From: Diacronema lutheri
Lineage: Eukaryota > Haptophyta > Pavlovophyceae > Pavlovales > Pavlovaceae
Direction of reading: 5' to 3'
Assembly: GCA_019448385.1 (NCBI GenBank)
Contig: JAGTXO010000026.1
Location: forward strand, 126,501-190,500
DNA: 64,000 nt
A program made the translations under genes and the position numbers. The notes below the pieces were generated by a model, which worked only from the letters and a program-made list of their open reading frames with translations, searched no databases and had not been told where the DNA came from. Shown piece after piece: positions 33,324 through 41,739 of the stretch. Numbering within the stretch: position 1 is the stretch's first letter; each line of letters begins with the position of its first letter.

Positions 33324-33785
33324 ATGTTGATGCGGACGGCCGTCGCCGCGCCCTCGCGGGGCTACCGCGCGCTGCGCGCGCGCGGGCTCGCGGTTCGGTC
33401 GGTGCCGATGGCGCCGCTATCGCCTGTCATGAGCTCGGGTCAGATCACGCGATGGCACGTGCGCGAGAAGGACCACGTGCGCGTCGGCGATCTGCTCTAC
33501 GACGTGCGAGTCGACCGGCTTACGGTCGACGGGCTACCGGTCGACATGGAGGTCGAGGCGCACGAGGACGTGTACATCTTGGCGACGCTCGTCCGCGAGG
33601 GCGAAAGTGTTGCGCCCAGCACCGCGGTGGCGCTCGCCGTCGACGAAGAGGATGAGCTCGGTGACCGGCTTCTGAGCAGCGACGAGATCCGCGCGCTCGA
33701 GCAGCGAGACCAGCACAGTTTCATGTGGCAGGGGTACGTGCGCAACGTCAAGGATGGCACGGGCATGTGCGAGAAGACCTGCTAA
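33324..33785 (+). CDS. Lipoyl-like domain protein lacking the modified lysine
   Basis: Single-exon gene for 153 residues. Residues 1-28 are Arg/Ala-rich, without acids, like a mitochondrial presequence. Residues 29-110 follow the biotinyl/lipoyl domain of 2-oxoacid dehydrogenase E2 subunits: MAPLSPVMSSGQITRW, then REKDHVRVGDLLYDV, the hairpin RVDRLTVDG, EVEAHEDVYILATLVREGES and a closing strand. In true lipoyl domains the hairpin reads ETDKA with a lipoylated Lys. Here it is VDRL, so the acceptor is Arg or lost. The C-terminal 45 residues include RDQHSFMWQGYVRNVKDGTG. No E1/E3-binding or acyltransferase domain is present. It may be a structural relative of the E2 lipoyl domain. Confidence 0.6.
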   Translation: MLMRTAVAAPSRGYRALRARGLAVRSVPMAPLSPVMSSGQITRWHVREKDHVRVGDLLYDVRVDRLTVDGLPVDMEVEAHEDVYILATLVREGESVAPSTAVALAVDEEDELGDRLLSSDEIRALEQRDQHSFMWQGYVRNVKDGTGMCEKTC

Positions 33786-33862
33786 CGCTCCGCTGACCCG
33801 GCGGCACGGTGCACCTTGGGATGGATGCGCCGACGCCGGCCGGGAGCTCGCACGACGCGCTG

Positions 33863-33928
33863 GCGCGCGCGTTCGACCTGACGCCACATTTCGAGCCGTG
33901 CGAAGAGGCGTCAGGTCGAATGCGCGCG
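33863..33928. repeat. Hairpin (inverted repeat) left of the Fanzor fragment
   Basis: Arms TTCGACCTGACGCC (33872-33885) and its complement (33907-33920) match perfectly, and adjoining CGCGCG runs extend the stem. The 21-nt loop has a small inner TTCG/CGAA stem. It ends four bases before a 20-bp direct repeat. Confidence 0.8.
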
Positions 33929-33931
33929 TAT

Positions 33932-33951
33932 TCATGTTCTTGTACGGCGCG
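33932..33951 (+). repeat. 20-bp direct repeat, left copy
   Basis: TCATGTTCTTGTACGGCGCG, identical to 34773-34792. Both copies directly follow a hairpin. Confidence 0.85.
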
Positions 33952-34340
33952 ATGGGCGACTGGTCACGCGGCAGCGTGCACGGCGGCGCGCGCCACCTGC
34001 CCGGCATGATGCCGACGATGACGATGGGCATCGTCGACGCCTTCCGCGCGCGCGGGTACACGATCGGCTTCATCGACGAGAGCTACACGTCCAAGCTCTG
34101 CAGCCGGCCGGGCTGCCGTGGCGCGCGCGTCCCCGTCGACTACGCCGCGGTGCGCGCGCCGCCGTCCGGCCCCGACGGCGCGCGCCGCGCGGTGAGGGCG
34201 GTCGGGCTGTGCCACTGCTGCGACACCTTCTTCGATCGCGATTTCTCGGGGGCGCGCAACATCCACCGGCGCGCGTGCGAGTGGCGCGCGCGCGGCGACT
34301 GGGCGGCCGCCGTGTCGCCGCCGTTGCCGCCGCCGCCGCC
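33932..34340 (+). mobile_element. Fanzor/TnpB-like nuclease, C-terminal fragment
   Basis: A plus-strand frame reads FLYGAMGDWSRGSV, then YTIGFIDESYTSKLCS, a CxxxxC pair (CSRPGC), about 35 residues, a CHCC pair and CDTFFDRDFSGARNIHRR. The DExxTSxxC block, the split zinc ribbon and the RuvC-III DRDxxxARNI are the hallmark C-terminus of TnpB and its eukaryotic relatives, the Fanzors, which are RNA-guided DNA nucleases carried by transposons. RuvC-I and RuvC-II halves and the guide-binding N-terminus are not found upstream, where the lipoyl-like gene ends at 33785. The Pro/Arg-rich tail after about 34310 is probably not conserved. This is a remnant of a plain DNA transposon, with only the last third of the nuclease left. 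Confidence 0.7.
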
Positions 34341-34737
34341 GCCGCCGCGCGCGCGCGTCGGCGCGCACGCCGCTGCCGCCGCCCCCCGGCGCCGCGCGCG
34401 CGACGCGCTCGCAGGCGGCGGCCGCGGCCGCCGCTGCGCTCGCCCCGGCTGCGCCGCCAGCTGGCGGTGCCGCCGCCGCCGGCGCGGCCGCGCCGCCCCC
34501 TTTTCCCACATCGCCACCCCTTTCTCCCATTGTGAAGCCAAGCGCGCCATAGCGCGCGCGCGCAGGCCTCGCAGCCGCGGCCGGCTTTCTGCCGGCCGTT
34601 GCGCTTGGCTGCGCGCGCGCGCCGTGCGGCGCACTCCGCACACTGCACGGCACGCACACTGCACACACTCACGAAACCCGCAGAGGAATCTGCACGTGCC
34701 ACCACCCTGGACGGTCTTTGAGCCCCCAGGGATGCCC

Positions 34738-35817
34738 TCACACAGCCTCCGCCGCGCGGCGGAGGCTGTGTGTCATGTTCTTGTACGGCGCGTAGCCAAG
34801 CCTGACCGCGTGCTCGCGCACGATGGCCCAGAACGCGCAAAGCACGCCCGGCCGCGCGCGCTCTGCGCTGCTGAACGCCACCTCGCGCGTCAGATACCGG
34901 CCGTTGCCGTCGTCGTGCGACCGCCGGATCTTGTCCCCAGCCACGTCGGTGAGGGTGAACGCGCATTGTACCTGCGCGCGGTTCGGCACGAGCTCAGGCG
35001 GTAGCTTGAGGAAGCCGACGATCTGCGTGAATGTGCGCATGCGCTCCGCCTTGTTGGTGAGCGCCTCGAACCGCCAGACGCCCAGCCGGCAGTTGTCGTC
35101 CAGCTGCTGCCCGAGGTCAGGCACGCGGCGTACGCGGTCGAAACAGCGCATGCGCGAAAAATCGTCGTACTCAAACAGCGTGCGGTTCCACAGCTGCGCG
35201 AAGCGCAGCGCGTCTTTGGCAAAATCGGCTGGTTGGAATTTTGCCGTCTCGAGACGCGAGGCGTGCGAGCCGAATGCTGTGTGCTTGAGCTGGTACTGGG
35301 CAAAGTAGGCATTGAACGGGTCGCGCACGATGGCGATGGCCGCCGTCACAGCGAGCCCTTTCCATGCCATCGGCTCGACCCCCGCGCGCTTGTTCTTTTG
35401 CAGGTGGACGGGCGGCTCGGGTGAGAAGGCCGTGCGGTGCACCTTCACGACGACGACGTCGTGGTTGACGCGCCCCTCACCAAGCAAGCCAGAGGCGATC
35501 AGCCGCGAGTCGTGCTGCACGGAACCGGTGCGCACGAGCGTGGCGAACTCGAGGAGCTGCCGCATCATCGTGTTGCCGCTGCCCGGCACAGTCCAGAGGA
35601 GCGGCGGCGCGTACCGGCGCACGCCGCCGTCCGCGCGGTACCGGCCACGTCGGCGGAGAAAGTGCGCCCTCTTCGGCGCGCACGACTCGGGCGTGACGGA
35701 CGCTGTGTCACCCACTACCTGCGCGAGCAGCGCGAGCAGCGTAACCTGCGCGAGCAGCGGCATCCAAGCGCCCCCTGCCCCCCCGACCACCGCTCGAACG
35801 ATGGCGCCCGGTTTCAC
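34738..35817 (-). CDS. Sulfotransferase-like type II membrane protein
   Basis: Intronless gene for 359 residues. A signal anchor (WMPLLAQVTLLALLAQVVGD) near the N-terminus suggests a Golgi-lumen enzyme. The 5'-phosphosulfate loop is LLWTVPGSGNTMMRQLLE and the 3'-phosphate loop is AIAIVRDPFNAYFAQYQ, in the usual spacing, so it should use PAPS. A C-terminal FLKLPPELVP block fits the family. The family often sulfates glycans. The substrate here is unknown. The last 11 codons are made entirely by a 34-bp palindrome and look unlike a natural C-terminus, so the end may have been replaced by the neighbouring insertion. Confidence 0.75.
   Translation of the reverse strand: MKPGAIVRAVVGGAGGAWMPLLAQVTLLALLAQVVGDTASVTPESCAPKRAHFLRRRGRYRADGGVRRYAPPLLWTVPGSGNTMMRQLLEFATLVRTGSVQHDSRLIASGLLGEGRVNHDVVVVKVHRTAFSPEPPVHLQKNKRAGVEPMAWKGLAVTAAIAIVRDPFNAYFAQYQLKHTAFGSHASRLETAKFQPADFAKDALRFAQLWNRTLFEYDDFSRMRCFDRVRRVPDLGQQLDDNCRLGVWRFEALTNKAERMRTFTQIVGFLKLPPELVPNRAQVQCAFTLTDVAGDKIRRSHDDGNGRYLTREVAFSSAERARPGVLCAFWAIVREHAVRLGYAPYKNMTHSLRRAAEAV
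34739..34772. repeat. 34-bp perfect palindrome
   Basis: Arms CACACAGCCTCCGCCGC and GCGGCGGAGGCTGTGTG with no loop. It encodes the last residues of the sulfotransferase (THSLRRAAEAV) on the minus strand and abuts the right copy of the 20-bp direct repeat. Confidence 0.9.
34773..34792 (+). repeat. 20-bp direct repeat, right copy
   Basis: Identical to 33932-33951, 841 bp away in the same orientation. On the minus strand it encodes APYKNM near the end of the sulfotransferase. Confidence 0.85.
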
Positions 35818-36148
35818 TGTGACGCCATTCGCAAACCGACACTTTTAAAACAGGCTCGGCCTCGCGATGCGATGGTGGCGCGAGGCCGTCATCGCATCGC
35901 GAGGGGACCGCGCCGAGGGGCGTGGTCGTGGACGATCCCTCGCCAAGCTTGGCTGCTCGCGTTGCTGGCGCAGGTCGCCGCAATCGTGCGAGGGGTCAGG
36001 TCGTGGCGTTCTCCCGCCACGGTCGACGAAGGCCGGAGAATCGTGCGAAGGCCGGAGACTCGTGGCGTTCTCTCGAGGTCACTCGACGAGCCTGCGCCCA
36101 AGGTCGCCGCAACCGGCCTTCCTCCTTTTGGCCTACCTTCGCCCGCGG
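35818..36148. other. Intergenic, with a 15-bp-arm hairpin
   Basis: Perfect arms CCTCGCGATGCGATG (35860-35874) and complement (35890-35904) with a 15-nt loop lie just upstream of the sulfotransferase start. An ACTTTTAAAAC string at 35841-35851 could be its core promoter. Imperfect copies of CGTGGCGTTCTC occur near 36001 and 36061. A short plus-strand frame near 35930-36000 (WLLALLAQVAAIVRG) resembles the sulfotransferase signal anchor but is not supported as a gene. Confidence 0.5.
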
Positions 36149-39100
36149 TCACACCATCAGCCGCCACTCGAGGTCGAAAGAGAGGTTGAGCTCGTCGCCG
36201 CTCGCCCCGCAACCATGCGCGCGCGCACCGCCGAGCGCGCTCTCGGCGAGACGCGAGAGCATCGCCTCCGCCTCGTCCTCGTTGTCGTGCTGCTCGGCCG
36301 CGGGCGCAGGCTCGTCGAGCGAGAAGGGCACGCCCTTGTACGTGCCGCGCGACAGCGCGAACTGCAGCAGCGCGCGCCAGTGGGCGTCGGCGGCGAGCGC
36401 GTGCGGGTTGCCCACGACGATGAGCAGCGCCTTGGCGCGCGTGATCGCAACGTTGAAGCGCTGCGGCGAGGCGATGAGCGAGTCGGTTTGCGCGCCGCAG
36501 CCGCTGCCGCCGCCGCCGCCGTGCGTGTGCGAGAGCACAGTCGAGATGAGGATCACCTTCTCCTCCTGCCCCTGGTAGTCGTCGACCGAGCCAACGCGCA
36601 CCGCGCCGAGGCCGAGCTCGCGCAGGAGGCGGCGCAGCTTGAGCACCTGCTTGCGGTAGACCGCGATGACGCCGATGTCGTCGGTCGAGAGGCCAAGCCC
36701 GCCATTGAGCAGCTTGCGCACGAGCGAGACGAGCATGGCGGCTTCGGTCGGGTTGAAGAAGGAGGGCGAGTCGAGCTCGTGCAGCTGCTGGCCGACCAGA
36801 CCATAGAAGAGCAGCGGCGCTGGGCGCGCCTCGCCGTCCGCGCGTCGCAGCTCGCGCCACCCCTCGAGCGCGCGCACGTCTGCCTCGTCCGCCGCGCAGC
36901 GCAGCGCGCCGTCGTAGAAGAGCGCCGAGGGCACTTCGAGCAGCGCCGCGTGCGAGCGGTAATTGCGCACGAGCATTGTGCACTGCTCGGCCATCGTGCA
37001 CACGCGCTCGAGCGGCCGCGCCGGCTCGACACCGCGCCCGCCGTCCGCGTGGTACATGCCGACGAGCCGCGCGAGGAGTGATTGGTCGAGCCCGTGCCTG
37101 CTGCGCCGGCACGCGGCTGACCGGACGATCGGGCCGAGCTGCTTGTGGTCGCCGACGAGCACGACGACGCACCCACCGAGCGCGGGCGGCCTGCCAAGCA
37201 CGATCGGGATGAGAAGCTCGGGCTCGAGGCCCTGCGATGCCTCGTCAATCAGCACGTGGGTGAAGTGGCCGCGCGGCACGCCGGTGGGCGCGAGCGCGAC
37301 CGCGCCGCACGCGACGAGGTCGAGCGCGCACACGCACGTGCTCACGAGCACCGCGACGTCTGCGTACTCAGCCGCGCGCATGTAGCCGAACGCGCCGTCG
37401 ACGATGTGCGCGTGCCTGTGCAGCTGCGTCGGGAACGACTCGAGGCTGCGGCGCGACGAGTTGAGGCGATGCACCCAGCCGTGAGCCGCGTGCCCAGCGC
37501 CGCCGCCATCGTGCGCTGCGCCGCCGCCGTCGGCGCCAGCCGCACGCGCGCCCCAGCCCATCGCTTCTCGGAAGCGCGTCGAATTGCCGTGCTCGACGAG
37601 CCGCTGCAGCACGACGTCAGCTGCTCCGTTGGATGGCGCGCACACGAGCAGTCGCGCGGACGTGCCGTGCGGGTGGGACGCATCGCTGTGGAGGAGGAGG
37701 AGCTGCAGCACCTGCTCGACAAGTACGGACGTCTTGCCCGTGCCGGGCGGGCCCCACACGACGCACGGCAGCGGCGGCGGCAGCGGCGGCGGCAAGTTCG
37801 CCGCCCCGTCCGCGCCGGCGCCGCGGTCCACGTGCCGCGTCTGCGCGAGCACGGCTTCGACGGCGGCGACCTGCTCGTCGTTGAGCGCGTCGTTGATGCG
37901 CTGGATCGGGCGCCGCGCGCCGCCGCCGACGCCAAGCCGCGCCGGCGCGACCGGCGACGCGTCGCGGCCGTCGTGCGACGCGCGCCCCGCCCGCGTCGCC
38001 GCATGGCGTGCCGCCGCGGCGCTCAGCCGAAAGCTGACGAGCCTGCACGCCGCGTCGCCGCGCGCGAGCTGCGCGCGGTACGCGTCGAGGGCAAACGCCA
38101 TCGCCTGCACGGGCGCCGCGTTGAGCACCCAGCGCACGTGCGCGAGCACCGCGCGCGCGCGCGAGCCGCCGTTCGCGCGCGCGTTGCCGGCGGAGGTGGC
38201 CGCGCTCGCGGCGGCGAGGTCGCGCGCAGAGTCGAAGGCGCTGACGAGCTTGTCGCCAAAGCAGAGCTGCACCGCGCGCGGCTGCGACGGATCCGCCACC
38301 CACCCAATAAACTCGAGATCGCCGCCGCCGCCGCCGCCGCTCCGCAGCCGCAGCCGGACCAGGTCACCGTACAGCAGCGCCGGACGCTTCTCCTCCGCGC
38401 CGGGGACGGCGAGACTGACAAAGCACGCGCCGCCGCCGCGCTGGCCCGGCCGCTGCAGCTTCGCGTAGTGCAGGTCGAGCAGCTCGTAGTCCGCCGCCAT
38501 CTGCGCCTCTTCGCAGCGCAACAGCGCGCAAAAGTGCGCGCATTGCCCGTCGCACCACCGCACGCACGCACGCAGCCACTCGGCGCGTAACGCCGCCTCC
38601 AACTCGGCGGAGGGCGCGGGATACGCCGCCGCCGCGCGCGCGGCATGCTCGACCATCGCGCTCGCGTCCACCGCGTCCGGCCAGCACGACGCGGCGCCGT
38701 CGCGCGCGTCGGGCGGCGCCGGCCGTGGCGGCAGCGGCGGCTCGAGCCACGGGTCGGGGCCCGGCCAAAGCGCCGCCAGCGCTGCGCACCGCGCCGCGTG
38801 CGAGACGACGATGTGCGCTGCGTACCACGCGCGCAGCGGGTCGATCGGGAGCAGCGGGCACCCCATCGCGCGCGCGGGCGTGAGCCACAGGTTGCGCACC
38901 TCGTGAGGGAAGAAGGGCTGCGCGTCCGATCGGAGGATTGAAAAGTCGTGCCGGCACGAGACGACGCCCACGCAGCGCGTCGCGAGCACAAAGGTGTGAG
39001 CCGAGGCGGTGAAGGCCCACAAGTCCACCGCCAGCCCCACCTGCACCGCCGCCATCACGAGCGCCGCGCGGAAGCCGAGCTCGGTCGCGCCCGTCACCTC

Positions 39101-39463
39101 GGCTGTCACGCACAGCTCGAGCCGCTCGCCCGGCTGGAGGACGATGGCCTGCTGCGCATCGCTCGGCCCGTCCGCAGCGCTCGATGCGAGCGCAAAGATC
39201 GTGTCGTGCGCCGCGTGCTGCGCCGGCACGATCAGGCGCACCCACAGCACGCGCACCGGCACCGGCGCCTCGGACGCGAGCGCGATGTGACGGCGGTGCA
39301 CGACCGGCGCGTGCGAGCCTGGCGACGCCTCGTCGCGGGTGAGCATGCCAAAGTCGGCGGCGCCGCTGAAGCACAGGCCATGCCGCGGGGCGATCAGTCG
39401 CGCCGTGACCTCCGGCGGCGCGCGCGACGCCTCCGCGACGAGCACCCGCAGCTGCTCGTCCAT
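36149..39463 (-). CDS. MOV10: MOV10/SDE3-like SF1B RNA helicase
   Basis: Single-exon gene for 1,104 residues. The first 500 are the MOV10-type beta-rich N-terminal region, with a PSRYVI-like fold hard to see by eye. The helicase core starts at about residue 530 with LNDEQVAAVEAVLAQ. Motif I is WGPPGTGKTSVL (about residue 565), motif Ia LLVCAPSNGAADVV, motif II VLIDEASQGLEPELLIPI, motif III VVLVGDHKQLGPIV, motif IV VRNYRSHAALLEVPS, motif V VGSVDDYQGQEEKVILIS and motif VI RFNVAITRAKALLIVVGNP. The DEAS box and the ELLIPI string place it with MOV10/SDE3/Armitage rather than UPF1. These proteins act with Argonaute in RNA silencing and restrain retroelements. Gly/Ala-rich inserts enlarge the core. 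Confidence 0.9.
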   Translation of the reverse strand: MDEQLRVLVAEASRAPPEVTARLIAPRHGLCFSGAADFGMLTRDEASPGSHAPVVHRRHIALASEAPVPVRVLWVRLIVPAQHAAHDTIFALASSAADGPSDAQQAIVLQPGERLELCVTAEVTGATELGFRAALVMAAVQVGLAVDLWAFTASAHTFVLATRCVGVVSCRHDFSILRSDAQPFFPHEVRNLWLTPARAMGCPLLPIDPLRAWYAAHIVVSHAARCAALAALWPGPDPWLEPPLPPRPAPPDARDGAASCWPDAVDASAMVEHAARAAAAYPAPSAELEAALRAEWLRACVRWCDGQCAHFCALLRCEEAQMAADYELLDLHYAKLQRPGQRGGGACFVSLAVPGAEEKRPALLYGDLVRLRLRSGGGGGGDLEFIGWVADPSQPRAVQLCFGDKLVSAFDSARDLAAASAATSAGNARANGGSRARAVLAHVRWVLNAAPVQAMAFALDAYRAQLARGDAACRLVSFRLSAAAARHAATRAGRASHDGRDASPVAPARLGVGGGARRPIQRINDALNDEQVAAVEAVLAQTRHVDRGAGADGAANLPPPLPPPLPCVVWGPPGTGKTSVLVEQVLQLLLLHSDASHPHGTSARLLVCAPSNGAADVVLQRLVEHGNSTRFREAMGWGARAAGADGGGAAHDGGGAGHAAHGWVHRLNSSRRSLESFPTQLHRHAHIVDGAFGYMRAAEYADVAVLVSTCVCALDLVACGAVALAPTGVPRGHFTHVLIDEASQGLEPELLIPIVLGRPPALGGCVVVLVGDHKQLGPIVRSAACRRSRHGLDQSLLARLVGMYHADGGRGVEPARPLERVCTMAEQCTMLVRNYRSHAALLEVPSALFYDGALRCAADEADVRALEGWRELRRADGEARPAPLLFYGLVGQQLHELDSPSFFNPTEAAMLVSLVRKLLNGGLGLSTDDIGVIAVYRKQVLKLRRLLRELGLGAVRVGSVDDYQGQEEKVILISTVLSHTHGGGGGSGCGAQTDSLIASPQRFNVAITRAKALLIVVGNPHALAADAHWRALLQFALSRGTYKGVPFSLDEPAPAAEQHDNEDEAEAMLSRLAESALGGARAHGCGASGDELNLSFDLEWRLMV

Positions 39464-39813
39464 CGCGCGCGTTGCTCAATCACCATTAATCGCCATGGCG
39501 GCGGCTGTGACAGATGACGCACGTGAGGCCGAGGGGCCTCTCATGTTGAGGACGGTCGTGAGTGCAGGTGCAGTCGGGAAAAAGGGCCGCAGGTGCAGTC
39601 GCAAGGACGCGTAAACGGCACGCGGCCCTTCCTTCCGAGCCCAGGAAAGGCCGAGCTTTGCGCCCGTAGTGCTCGCCGCGAGCGCTCGGCACGGGATCTC
39701 TCGTGCGCGCACATCGCAACTTCACGGCCGCCTGCGCGTGCAACTTCTCGCGTGTTGCGTGTGCGCAAGGACCGTAGCTCGCCGCCGCGCAAGGCGCATG
39801 CGTCTCGCCGCCG
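39464..39813. other. Intergenic interval, no feature seen
   Basis: It separates the MOV10 start from the stop of a small minus-strand frame. Several short frames are open, but none looks coding. Confidence 0.5.
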
Positions 39814-40041
39814 TCAGCTCTTGGGCAGCTGCGTGCCGTGCTCGACTGCGCTGTCGTCGGAGGGTCCGTGAGAAGTTACCGTTGGCCGTGCCACGCCGAG
39901 TCGGAGCTTCTCCGGAGACGCGACGAGCAGCTCATAGTGTGCCCACGCCAGGAGCGACGTGGCGCTCACGGCCACCGCGCCGCGCCAGTACAGCCACAGA
40001 CGCCACGCTCGTACTATCGTCTGCGCCGGCGTCGGCGGCAT
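39814..40041 (-). CDS. Small membrane protein, unknown
   Basis: A 75-residue frame, MPPTPAQTIVRAWRLWLYWR, followed by a membrane segment (GAVAVSATSLLAWAHYELLV) and a short polar tail. No family is recognised. It is divergent from the LRR gene, with 62 bp between start codons, the spacing seen at other gene pairs here, which is the main support. A CTTAAAAATGG string lies between them. Confidence 0.4.
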   Translation of the reverse strand: MPPTPAQTIVRAWRLWLYWRGAVAVSATSLLAWAHYELLVASPEKLRLGVARPTVTSHGPSDDSAVEHGTQLPKS

Positions 40042-40103
40042 CGTCGCTTAAAAATGGACGGCCGAATTCGCCGGCTTCATAGGGGGCAATCGCTGCTTTC
40101 GCG

Positions 40104-41390
40104 ATGTCCACGGCAGAGTTCCCCACGCAGACGCAGCAGCACGACAACGTTGCCCGTAAGTCGAGCGTGGCATTGCCTTTGACGCTGAGCTCTGTTCCAG
40201 CTGGCGTGGACGCAGACGTGCATGCGCGCCGCCAAAGCGTTCTTGGCGCCGTCCGCTACCGGACGGCCTCGGTCGTTGGGCCCAGCGACGACGACCCGCA
40301 ACCGCCGTTCGCCCTGCACGACGCCGCCGCGCGCCGGTCGAGCGTGGCAGCATTTGCACCGCCAGGCCTCGTTCCTATTGGCGCGGGTGTGGACGCGGCT
40401 CTCCGCCGCCAGAGCGTTCTTGACGGCGTCCGCCATCCCACGGCCTCCGCCGTCGCGGACGACGCGCTTTCGGCCCAGTGCGAGGAGCCCGGGCGTAACG
40501 CGCCCGAGCCGGCCTCGAGCGCGCACGCCGAGGGGCGCGAACCAACCGTGGCGCCCGCAGCCAATAGCGTGGCCACCTGCGCCCTCGCAGAGAGGGCTCT
40601 CGAGTCCCTCGCGAGGCTCAAGGGCCTCGGCTCTGCCCGCGAGATGAACGACACGCTCACCAAGCTCAACCTCGACTCAGTCGCCATCTCTCCCGTGGAG
40701 GTGGCGGCGTTGGCGCTGCTGATGCGCACGACGAGCGCGCTCACCACTCTCGCCCTCGGCTTTGCTGCGCTCGGCGACGCGGGCGCGGAGCAGATCGCGC
40801 GCGCGCTCCGCATCAACGCGACATTGCGATGTCTCTTTCTGCGCGGCAACGCGATCGGCGACGACGGTGCCACCGCGCTCACGGCCGCGCTTGGCGGTTC
40901 AACGGCGCCGCTGGAAGTGCTCGAGCTCGGGGGCAACGTGATCACCGACCGGGGCGCGGCCGCCTTCGGCCGGGCCCTTGGCGCCGTCGACCGGCCGTGT
41001 TTGCTCGCCAAGCTCGAGCTGTGCAACAATCGAATCGGAAATGAAGGGGCGCGCGCGCTGTGCAAGGGCCTCGTCACGAACCGCGCGCTCAACAAGCTCA
41101 ACCTGTATCGGAACCACATCGGCGACGCCGGTGGCCTCGCGCTCGGCGAGATGCTCGCTGCCAACACGGCGCTCGCTGAGCTCCACCTGTGGGTCAACGA
41201 GATTGGCGACACGGGCGCCATCGCCATCGCCGCTGGAGTCGCCGTGAACGGCGCGCTCCGCACGCTCTGGCTCGAGTCCAACCTGTTTGGCGGCCGAGCG
41301 ATGCGCGCACTCTTGGAGGCGTGGGAGGCGCCGCAGCCCGGCGATGGCGGCCGGCCGCTGCGCGCGCGCAGCGGCCTGCGCGTGAGCTAG
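40104..41390 (+). CDS. Leucine-rich repeat protein, RNI/NOD type
   Basis: Intronless gene for 428 residues. The N-terminal 120 residues contain a duplicated module, RRQSVLGAVRYRTASVV and RRQSVLDGVRHPTASAV, each preceded by a Ser-Val-rich piece. From about residue 185 there are six 28-residue ribonuclease-inhibitor-type repeats with the LxxLxLxxNxIGDxGAxALAxAL pattern, for example LRCLFLRGNAIGDDGATALT and LNKLNLYRNHIGDAGGLALG. Such proteins are scaffolds. In protists they are common and lack a fixed function. The Arg-Ser-Val repeats could be phosphorylation sites. There is no signal peptide and no kinase or NACHT domain. Confidence 0.8.
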   Translation: MSTAEFPTQTQQHDNVARKSSVALPLTLSSVPAGVDADVHARRQSVLGAVRYRTASVVGPSDDDPQPPFALHDAAARRSSVAAFAPPGLVPIGAGVDAALRRQSVLDGVRHPTASAVADDALSAQCEEPGRNAPEPASSAHAEGREPTVAPAANSVATCALAERALESLARLKGLGSAREMNDTLTKLNLDSVAISPVEVAALALLMRTTSALTTLALGFAALGDAGAEQIARALRINATLRCLFLRGNAIGDDGATALTAALGGSTAPLEVLELGGNVITDRGAAAFGRALGAVDRPCLLAKLELCNNRIGNEGARALCKGLVTNRALNKLNLYRNHIGDAGGLALGEMLAANTALAELHLWVNEIGDTGAIAIAAGVAVNGALRTLWLESNLFGGRAMRALLEAWEAPQPGDGGRPLRARSGLRVS

Positions 41391-41739
41391 CGCCCAGCTT
41401 GTCTTACCGTCCAGGCACTCGATCAGCTCGCCGGTAAGGGCAAGCGGGGCGCCTGCTCTGGCCCGTGGCGCTTGACGGAAGTGCTCCAGGCTCCAGCACG
41501 TCCACGCGTCCGCCGACGGCCGCGGCGCGTGCGCGCGCTAGCGGCCGGCCACCTGCACAGCATCTCTAAGGCCTGGCGAGCACCTGCACAGCATGCAGCG
41601 CGCGATCGCGCAACGCAGCATCTCCAGGCCGCCCACCTGCACAGCATGCACTCGCCAGGGTGGGGCCGTGGGGGCGTCACCCACTCACCCTGCCTACTCC
41701 ATACGAGATCTTTGAAAGTTCGTTTGCAAAACAGTCGCG
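41391..41739. other. Intergenic interval with a repeated 14-mer
   Basis: The string CACCTGCACAGCAT occurs three times in one orientation at 41550, 41581 and 41634, upstream of the Sfi1-like gene. No coding sequence is supported. Confidence 0.6.
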
